Source: Pseudomonadota bacterium (GTDB lineage: Bacteria; Pseudomonadota; Gammaproteobacteria; Burkholderiales; Burkholderiaceae_B). Taken from it: a stretch of DNA of 11,105 bases. The stretch lies in the NCBI GenBank assembly GCA_021793095.1, contig JAJYTK010000013.1:1-11105 (forward strand), read 5' to 3'. A model generated the notes under the pieces. The model had not been told where the DNA came from. It worked only from the letters and a program-made list of their open reading frames with translations, and did no database searches. Shown here piece after piece: positions 5,915 through 11,105 of this stretch (position 1 is its first letter; every line of letters begins with the position of its first letter). The translations under genes were made by a program, and so were the position numbers.

Positions 5915-7057
5915 TTATTTAGGTGAATTTTGCGGATCAAGTTCATGCGGCACCTGCGTCAAATCGGGCTCATTGGGCCATGGTGCCTGCCCCCGTTGCC
6001 AATTTTTGAGCTGATATACCCAAGCCAAGACCTGGGCAACCGACGCATACAGCACAGGAGGGATTTCCTGCTCTAAAGCCACATGATGGTGCAAAATCCT
6101 CGCCAATGGTGGCGCCTCTAAAATAGGCACCTGAAAACGCTCGGCACGCTCGATGATTTGCAGTGCTACAAGTCCACGACCCTTGGCAACTACCCGAGGA
6201 GCACCTGCGGCCTGCTCGGCATAACGTAATGCCACGGCAAAATGACTCGGATTAGTCACTACCACATCTGCTGATGAGACCTCTGACATCATCCGACGCT
6301 GTGCGATTGCGCGCTGCTGTGCACGCACACGGCTCTTGACATGAGGGTCGCCCTCGCTTTCTTTATGCTCATCTTTGACCTCTTGGCGCGACATACGTAG
6401 CTTTTTAAAATAGCTAAACAACTGCCAAGGCACATCAATCAAGACAATAATCAGCAGGCCGGCCACAATCAATGCACAACACAAAACCATGAGCCGCATG
6501 CCTTGCGCCAGAGCTGCTTGCACATTGACATAGGACAAACTCAGCATGGCATCCCTATAATGCCACAGCACCATCACCGCTATTACGCCGATCAAGCCTG
6601 CTTTCGCCAGCGTCTTTAACAACTCAACCAACGTTTGCCATGCAAATAGCCGCTTCACCCCCTTGATGGGATTGAGACGCTCAAACTTAGGCGCCAACGA
6701 TTGGCTACTAAAAACCAAACCGCCCAACAGTAAAGGCGCGATCACAGCAGTGATAAACACCATCAAGAGCAAAGGACTCAACCCCATCAAGACCCGCTGA
6801 CCCAGGCTCACCACCCGAGTGACCATCACCGTGGTGTCACTGCTCATATCGGCCTCAAAACTCATGCTGTGTTGAAATAAGAGCATTAATTGCCGATAGA
6901 GAAAATCCGCTGAAAACCAGAGGGTGGCCACCCCAACGGCCAGTATTAAAAAGGTGTTTAGCTCTCGAGAACGCGCAATTTGCCCCTCTTCACGGGCTTT
7001 TTCTAAGCGCCGCGGTGAGGCCGGTTCGGTTTTTTCTAAATCACTTTCTTCAGCCAT
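5915..7057 (-). CDS. flhB: FlhB, flagellar export apparatus protein and substrate-specificity switch
   Basis: FlhB is an inner-membrane export component whose cytoplasmic domain cleaves itself and switches export from rod/hook to filament proteins. The 380-residue product has the typical start EESDLEKTEPASPRRLEKAR followed by EEGQIARSREL, four hydrophobic segments (about 35-57, 90-115, 150-168, 187-210), the linker with MSRQEVKDEHKESEGDP (222-238), and the cytoplasmic domain with VVVTNPSHFAVALRY. The autocleavage motif is NPSH at residues 269-272, the same numbering as Salmonella N269-P270, but Ser replaces the usual Thr at 271 (codon AGT). Asn, Pro and His are kept, so cleavage is probably retained. 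The stop is followed at once by a second in-frame TAA. The gene sits between cheZ and flhA. Confidence 0.97.
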   Translation of the reverse strand: MAEESDLEKTEPASPRRLEKAREEGQIARSRELNTFLILAVGVATLWFSADFLYRQLMLLFQHSMSFEADMSSDTTVMVTRVVSLGQRVLMGLSPLLLMVFITAVIAPLLLGGLVFSSQSLAPKFERLNPIKGVKRLFAWQTLVELLKTLAKAGLIGVIAVMVLWHYRDAMLSLSYVNVQAALAQGMRLMVLCCALIVAGLLIIVLIDVPWQLFSYFKKLRMSRQEVKDEHKESEGDPHVKSRVRAQQRAIAQRRMMSEVSSADVVVTNPSHFAVALRYAEQAAGAPRVVAKGRGLVALQIIERAERFQVPILEAPPLARILHHHVALEQEIPPVLYASVAQVLAWVYQLKNWQRGQAPWPNEPDLTQVPHELDPQNSPK

Positions 7058-7080
7058 AACTGCGCTCTAAGGCCTGCTCT

Positions 7081-7716
7081 TTAAAAACCCAGACTCGATA
7101 GCAAATCATCCACCTCGTCCTGATCACGAACGATATCGCTTGCCTGGGGATTGACCACCGGCCCATTTAATAACGACAGGGTTTCTTCTTTTTTCTCATT
7201 GGGCACACTGTCTAGCAGTACCTGAATCAACTCTTTTTCAATGGCTGCGATGACTCCCAGCATGCCCTGTATCACCTGCCCGGTCAGATCCTGAAAATCC
7301 TGAGCCATAATAATTTCCATCAAATTGGCCTGGGTTTGTTGCGCATCGTGTTGCACTTGCTGAAAAAATGCAGGCATTGTCTCTAAAAAATCGGCAGGCA
7401 ATGCAGCAGAAGGATCCGTCGCCCACTGCTCCCATTGCACCTGCAAATCAGCAGCCTCTCTGCTTAACTGCTGTTGCAATGGCTGAGTTTGTTCGGCGGC
7501 GGTCAACACGCGGTTTGCGGCCTGCTCTGTCATCCGCCCCACATAGCGTAATCGATCGCGCGCGTCGGGAATGGCCTCTGCGGCCTCCTTAATAGCCTCA
7601 TCCAGACCGAGCTCACGCATGCTTTCCCGCAGCATGCGGGTCAGGCGCGCAATCCTTTGCACCACATGATCGGGTTGCTCTATAGGCGCCTGCCCTGGGT
7701 TATCACTGGCACTCAT
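7081..7716 (-). CDS. cheZ: CheZ, phosphatase of CheY-P
   Basis: CheZ dephosphorylates CheY-P and so ends the motor-switching signal. The 211-residue product is helical throughout, as expected for the long four-helix-bundle dimer. The catalytic signature AQDFQDLTGQVIQGML is present, with D143 and Q147 at exactly the residue numbers of E. coli CheZ (Q147 inserts into the CheY active site). A flexible linker (about 178-198) leads to the C-terminal CheY-binding helix, DEVDDLLSSLGF. The ATG at 7716 has GGGAG 6 nt upstream (7723-7727). It follows cheY and precedes flhB by about 23 bp, the order found in many beta- and gammaproteobacteria. Confidence 0.96.
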   Translation of the reverse strand: MSASDNPGQAPIEQPDHVVQRIARLTRMLRESMRELGLDEAIKEAAEAIPDARDRLRYVGRMTEQAANRVLTAAEQTQPLQQQLSREAADLQVQWEQWATDPSAALPADFLETMPAFFQQVQHDAQQTQANLMEIIMAQDFQDLTGQVIQGMLGVIAAIEKELIQVLLDSVPNEKKEETLSLLNGPVVNPQASDIVRDQDEVDDLLSSLGF

Positions 7717-7739
7717 CGTTATCTCCCATCAGCAATTAT

Positions 7740-8126
7740 TTAGCTCATTTTTTCAAAAATCGCATCAAGCTTTTCTTCCAAAGTCGCTGCTGTAAAGGGC
7801 TTAACCACATAACCATTGGCCCCAGCTTGGGCGGCAGCAATAATATTGTCGCGCTTGGCTTCGGCAGTCACCATCAAGACCGGCAGATGCGCCAATTTTT
7901 CATCGCCTCGAATGGTTTTTAATAATTCCAAGCCATCCATATTGGGCATATTCCAATCCGACACCACAAACTCAAATTGGCCATTGCGCAACTTTTCCAA
8001 CGCGATAGCTCCATCCTCGGCCTCATCTACATTTTCATAGCCTAAATCTTTGAGTAAGTTGCGGATAATGCGACGCATGGTAGGAAAATCATCGACCACC
8101 AAGATTTTGATGTTTTTTGAACTCAT
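7740..8126 (-). CDS. cheY: CheY, chemotaxis response regulator
   Basis: CheY is a single receiver domain phosphorylated by CheA-P; CheY-P binds FliM to change rotation direction. With the ATG at 8126 the protein is 128 residues, and every key residue falls on the E. coli number: acidic pocket D12/D13, phosphoacceptor D57 ([16 protein letters not shown]), switch residues T87 and Y106, and K109 (NGYVVKPF). That agreement decides the start; the frame continues up to a TTG at 8144, which would add six residues with no family counterpart. A GGAG (8139-8142) lies rather far from the ATG at 12 nt. The 99-bp gap to cheB upstream contains a terminator-like hairpin, so cheY may begin its own transcript or be expressed by read-through. 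Confidence 0.97.
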   Translation of the reverse strand: MSSKNIKILVVDDFPTMRRIIRNLLKDLGYENVDEAEDGAIALEKLRNGQFEFVVSDWNMPNMDGLELLKTIRGDEKLAHLPVLMVTAEAKRDNIIAAAQAGANGYVVKPFTAATLEEKLDAIFEKMS

Positions 8127-8167
8127 ACTCTGATTACACTCCAACCTAATAATCTATTTAACGATCC

Positions 8168-8204
8168 AAAAAAGTTTGGCAACCAAATTGACAACCAAAC
8201 TTTT
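8168..8204 (-). terminator. Terminator-like hairpin between cheB and cheY
   Basis: Read on the minus strand (cheB to cheY), AAAAGTTTGG is followed after 15 nt by CCAAACTTTT (plus-strand arms 8195-8204 and 8170-8179), a perfect 10-bp stem ending in a run of six T. Its AAAA/TTTT base makes it look like a rho-independent terminator, though the core has only three G-C pairs. The loop holds a second copy of the arm-matching motif: CAACCAAA occurs at 8180-8187 and 8192-8199 on the plus strand, so a shorter hairpin with a 3-nt loop can form instead. It could partly stop transcription after cheB and lower or regulate cheY-cheZ-flhB-flhA. Confidence 0.5.
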
Positions 8205-8225
8205 CACACTCATAAAACAACGGTG

Positions 8226-9290
8226 CTAGACCCGATGGCCAAATGCCCCCAAACAGGCCATGATGTGTTCGCTCATCTGGTCAATAGAAACCGCCTGTTC
8301 CGCTGCACCGATCGCAAGCGCCTCGCGGGGCATGCCAAACACCACACTGCTTTTTTCATCCTGGGCCAAGGTCCGCGCCCCAGCCTGACGCATGGCCAGC
8401 AGTCCCTGGGCGCCATCTTTGCCCATCCCGGTGAGCACCACCCCCACAGCATTCTTGCCCGCCACCTTGGCGGCAGAATAAAACAGCACATCCACCGAGG
8501 GTCGGTGCCTGTTAACGGGCTCACTATGCTCGAGATGAATCACGTAATTTGCACCCGAGCGTGCCAATTTCATATGCGCATTACCCCCTGGGGCAATATA
8601 AGCATGGCCTGGCAACACGCGTTGCCCATGCTCCGCCTCATATACCCGCACAGCACACAAGGCATCCAACCGCTGCACAAATGAGCGTGTAAACCCAGCC
8701 GGCATATGCTGGGTGATCAAAATCGCTGGGCTCTGCGCTGGCAGGGGCTCTAACACCCGTCGTATGGCCTCGGTCCCCCCGGTAGAAGCGCCAATCAAAA
8801 CCAGTTTTTCCGTACTGTTATAAGTCTGTAAACGCAACGATGACGGCCTTTTCTGAGGGGCACGAGCGACGCGAGACAAGATTTGTGCGCGCGCCATATA
8901 AGCTGCCCGTATCTTGTCCGCAATTATCTCGCTGTACTCTAAAAGACCATCGCGGATGCCCAATTTGGGCTTGGTCACAAAATCCACAGCGCCCAGTTCT
9001 AAAGCGCGCAAAGTGATTTCTGAATTGCGCTCAGTCAAAGAAGACACCATCACCACAGGCATCGGACGCAAACGCATCAATCGGTCTAAAAAATCCAGCC
9101 CATCCATGCGGGGCATTTCAACATCCAACGTCAGCACATCAGGGTTGTATTCCTTGATCAATTCTCGCGCAATCAATGGATCAGGGGCAGTAGCAACCAC
9201 CTCCATATCGCCATGACTATTGATGATTTCTGCCATCAAACCACGTATCAAAGCAGAGTCATCCACACATAAAACTCGAATTTTTGTCAT
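8226..9290 (-). CDS. cheB: CheB, chemoreceptor methylesterase/deamidase
   Basis: CheB removes methyl groups from (and deamidates) chemoreceptors when phosphorylated by CheA, giving adaptation with CheR. The 354-residue protein has an N-terminal receiver domain (1-125) with D10/D11, phosphoacceptor D56 ([16 protein letters not shown]), T/S switch SS at 83-84 and K107. A linker at about 130-158 leads to the methylesterase domain (about 160-350) with the catalytic triad S169 ([11 protein letters not shown]), H195 ([10 protein letters not shown]) and D292 ([11 protein letters not shown]). The ATG at 9290 fits the usual [12 protein letters not shown] beginning; its Shine-Dalgarno is weak (GGA 6 nt upstream). 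It lies 23 bp after cheR, with no cheD between them. Length is normal. Confidence 0.97.
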   Translation of the reverse strand: MTKIRVLCVDDSALIRGLMAEIINSHGDMEVVATAPDPLIARELIKEYNPDVLTLDVEMPRMDGLDFLDRLMRLRPMPVVMVSSLTERNSEITLRALELGAVDFVTKPKLGIRDGLLEYSEIIADKIRAAYMARAQILSRVARAPQKRPSSLRLQTYNSTEKLVLIGASTGGTEAIRRVLEPLPAQSPAILITQHMPAGFTRSFVQRLDALCAVRVYEAEHGQRVLPGHAYIAPGGNAHMKLARSGANYVIHLEHSEPVNRHRPSVDVLFYSAAKVAGKNAVGVVLTGMGKDGAQGLLAMRQAGARTLAQDEKSSVVFGMPREALAIGAAEQAVSIDQMSEHIMACLGAFGHRV

Positions 9291-9313
9291 GCTTGATCCA
9301 TTCCAAATAGAAA

Positions 9314-10165
9314 TTACTCTGCGGGACGTTCATAAACAGTCTGTCCTTTCAAGCGTAAAACTGTAGTTAGAAAAGAAAAATTCTCGGAATGCCCGACAAA
9401 AAGCAACCCCCCGGGCTTGAGCACCTGGGCAAACCGCTCAAGCAGTCGTATTTGGGTCTTGCGATCAAAGTAAATCATCGTATTACGGCAAAAAATCACA
9501 TCCATGGACGATGGCCCAGGCCAGCCAGTAGAGGCATTTAAATTGATCATCTGAAACTCGATCATCTCTTGCAGCTCATGCTTCACTCTGACCAAGCCTT
9601 TGTTGCGCCCTTTGCCGCGCTGAAAAAATCGTTGCAAACGCTCTAGGCTCAGCCCATCCACCCGATCCTTTTTGTACACCCCCCGTACAGCCACCTGTAA
9701 AGCGGCGGTATCAATATCACTGGCTAAAATATGTACCCCATAATCAGCGTGGGCCAGGCATTCTCGGGCGACCATCGCCATCGAATAGGCCTCCTCACCA
9801 GTCGATGCCGCCGCTGACCACAGATGGAGGGGCCGTTGTCGTTGGGGCAAATACTCGGCCAAGGTTTTAAAATGGTGCGCCTCACGAAAGAAGGCCGTAT
9901 GGTTAATGGTGAATACATTAATGAACTGCGCCCATTCCTCGCCATCAGGTTGTGCCTGCAAATAATCCAGATAGGCATCTACATCTCTTAGGCCAAGGCG
10001 TCGAGCAAATGCCCCCAAATGCCGTTGGATAGTTTCTTGCTTATGCCCTCCCAGCACAATTCCAGAATGCTGTTGCACCAAGCGCGCAACCCGTTCTAGT
10101 GTGTGTTCAGACAGTTTGTCCTGCGTGTCTTGCTCAAATGAATAAGCTGGGAAGTCATACCTCAT
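9314..10165 (-). CDS. cheR: CheR, chemoreceptor glutamate methyltransferase
   Basis: CheR transfers methyl groups from S-adenosylmethionine to glutamates on chemoreceptors. The 283-residue protein has the small helical N-terminal domain (about 20-95) ending in [14 protein letters not shown], then the Rossmann-like SAM-binding domain: [17 protein letters not shown] (115-131), [14 protein letters not shown] with acidic D150/D152 near the cofactor, [16 protein letters not shown] (223-238) and [11 protein letters not shown]. The usual Pro after GEE is Ala here (A126), a mild change. The ATG at 10165 lies 6 bp past the stop of the upstream MCP gene and has no good Shine-Dalgarno, suggesting translational coupling. 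The first residues agree with the E. coli-like layout. Confidence 0.96.
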   Translation of the reverse strand: MRYDFPAYSFEQDTQDKLSEHTLERVARLVQQHSGIVLGGHKQETIQRHLGAFARRLGLRDVDAYLDYLQAQPDGEEWAQFINVFTINHTAFFREAHHFKTLAEYLPQRQRPLHLWSAAASTGEEAYSMAMVARECLAHADYGVHILASDIDTAALQVAVRGVYKKDRVDGLSLERLQRFFQRGKGRNKGLVRVKHELQEMIEFQMINLNASTGWPGPSSMDVIFCRNTMIYFDRKTQIRLLERFAQVLKPGGLLFVGHSENFSFLTTVLRLKGQTVYERPAE

Positions 10166-10171
10166 ATAGTG

Positions 10172-11105
10172 TTAATGCTCGAGCATTCCTATGCGACGTG
10201 AAGAAAGGTCGGCCCCTGTTCCGGTATCAGGACGCTCCGAATGTGCAGCATTGGCCGCTGTTTCGCCCTCATTTAGCTCTAAACGCTCTGTGGCGGTTGA
10301 TGTTTGTTCGTGCGTCGCCTCAGCAGCATAGTATGACGACCCATTCCATTGTTCAGAGCCTTCATGATCCAATGTCAAATACTCATCCTCAGGCTCACCC
10401 ACATTAAATTCACTGACCGCCTCCGTCAGATTGAGTGTTTGCTCTTCTAAGGCTTCAATGGCATTAACAGTGCTTTCCACCAAATCAGCATTGAGACGTA
10501 CCGCAGTATCCATTTGCGCCACCGCCACATTGACTTGCTCAATACCCAGATTTTGCTCGTTAGAAGCCACGGCTATTTCGCCCATAAAGGTAGTCACCCG
10601 ATGAACCGCCTGAACCACCTCATTAACCACGGCACCCGCCTGACTCACCTGTTGGGCCCCCTGTTGTACATGCTCCATAGAGCCTTCAATCAAGGCTTTA
10701 ATTTCCTGGGCTGCTTGGGCACTGCGTTGTGCCAGTGAGCGCACCTCACCGGCCACCACGGCAAAACCACGTCCGTGCTCACCGGCACGGGCTGCCTCTA
10801 CAGAGGCATTCAACGCTAAAATATTGGTTTGAAATGCAATGCCATCAATGACATTTACAATTTCACTGATCTGCGCAGAGCTCGCTGTGATCTGCTCCAT
10901 CACCTTGACCACCGATCCCACCTCTCCCCCTGCTCGCTCGGCCACTGCCGAAGCATCACGGGCCACGCGGTCAGCCTCTTGGGCATTTTCAGTATTTTGG
11001 CGCACGGTACCCGCTAACTCTTCCATACTGGCTGCAGTTTCCTGCAAGGCTGATGCCTGTTGCTCAGTCCGACTACTGAGCTCTAGCGCCCCGCACGCGA
11101 TACCA
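10172..11105 (-). CDS. Methyl-accepting chemotaxis protein, C-terminal signalling part (cut by the right window edge)
   Basis: This is the cytoplasmic signalling half of a chemoreceptor; the sensor, membrane segments and HAMP domain lie beyond position 11105. The frame is open to the edge, giving about 310 residues. It enters at [20 protein letters not shown], then [13 protein letters not shown], a typical methylation helix. The highly conserved hairpin tip follows at about 10688-10849: [20 protein letters not shown], then [20 protein letters not shown] and [11 protein letters not shown]. This tip contacts CheA and CheW. The second methylation helix is followed by a variable acidic, Thr/Glu/Ala-rich tail of about 75 residues ending RRIGMLEH, without a recognisable NWETF-type CheR/CheB docking pentapeptide. 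It lies directly upstream of cheR, as do Tsr/Tar-like receptors in many proteobacterial che operons. Which ligand it senses cannot be told. Confidence 0.95.
   Translation of the reverse strand, partial: GIACGALELSSRTEQQASALQETAASMEELAGTVRQNTENAQEADRVARDASAVAERAGGEVGSVVKVMEQITASSAQISEIVNVIDGIAFQTNILALNASVEAARAGEHGRGFAVVAGEVRSLAQRSAQAAQEIKALIEGSMEHVQQGAQQVSQAGAVVNEVVQAVHRVTTFMGEIAVASNEQNLGIEQVNVAVAQMDTAVRLNADLVESTVNAIEALEEQTLNLTEAVSEFNVGEPEDEYLTLDHEGSEQWNGSSYYAAEATHEQTSTATERLELNEGETAANAAHSERPDTGTGADLSSRRIGMLEH

Noticed and set aside
5467..5922. A 151-codon open frame on the plus strand
   Set aside because: It is antisense to the N-terminal membrane region of flhA, has an odd Lys/Thr/Ile-rich composition expected from reversed hydrophobic codons, and shows no recognisable domain.
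8223..8684. A 153-codon open frame on the plus strand
   Set aside because: It lies wholly opposite the cheB methylesterase domain, whose catalytic residues are intact, and its His/Gln-rich translation resembles nothing known.
9779..9829. CheR motif reads STGEEAYS instead of the common STGEEPYS
   Set aside because: A Pro to Ala change next to the cofactor loop is mild, and the rest of the SAM-binding site is intact, so there is no reason to suspect altered function.
1..11105. Possible undescribed system, mobile element, CRISPR array or RNA gene
   Set aside because: Nearly all of the window is accounted for by known flagellar and chemotaxis genes with intact motifs, all gaps are under 200 bp, and I saw no transposase, terminal repeats, spaced repeat array or tRNA/rRNA-like sequence.

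Overview
The window is part of a flagellar and chemotaxis cluster from a Gram-negative, FlhDC/sigma-28-type motile bacterium. The best fit is a betaproteobacterium of the order Burkholderiales, probably an Alcaligenaceae-like lineage with fairly balanced base composition. This rests on the gene order mcp-cheR-cheB-cheY-cheZ-flhB-flhA, with flgB-flgC-flgD-flgE and divergent flgA-flgM-flgN on the same stretch, on the presence of CheZ and FlgM, and on a FlgE N-terminus of the proteobacterial type. The family-level placement is inference.

Layout from left to right. Positions 1-1848, minus strand: the flgB-flgC-flgD-flgE rod/hook operon, read leftward, with flgE running off the left edge after its first 65 codons. 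Positions 1849-2020: a divergent control region with a candidate sigma-70 promoter for flgB. Positions 2021-3751, plus strand: flgA (P-ring chaperone), flgM (anti-sigma-28) and flgN (hook-filament junction chaperone); a good sigma-28 promoter match lies between flgA and flgM. Positions 3759-8126, minus strand: cheY, cheZ, flhB and flhA (read right to left), ending only 7 bp from the convergent flgN. Positions 8127-8225: an intergenic gap with a terminator-like hairpin. Positions 8226-11105, minus strand: cheB, cheR and the signalling half of a methyl-accepting chemotaxis protein cut by the right edge.

The genes form one functional unit. The MCP senses stimuli, CheR and CheB methylate and demethylate it, CheY carries the phosphoryl signal to the motor and CheZ removes it. 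FlhA and FlhB form the export gate and substrate-specificity switch of the flagellar secretion system. FlgB and FlgC are rod proteins, FlgD is the hook cap, FlgE the hook, FlgA assists P-ring assembly, FlgN chaperones FlgK/FlgL, and FlgM holds back sigma-28 until the hook is finished. Catalytic and phosphorylation residues are present throughout, often at the same residue number as in E. coli/Salmonella. All genes look intact except the two cut by the window edges.

I see no mobile element, CRISPR array, tRNA or rRNA and no sign of an undescribed system. The observations worth a second look are small: an NPSH instead of NPTH autocleavage motif in FlhB, a terminator or attenuator-like hairpin with alternative pairings between cheB and cheY, and a flgM promoter in which a sigma-28 site overlaps a perfect TATAAT.
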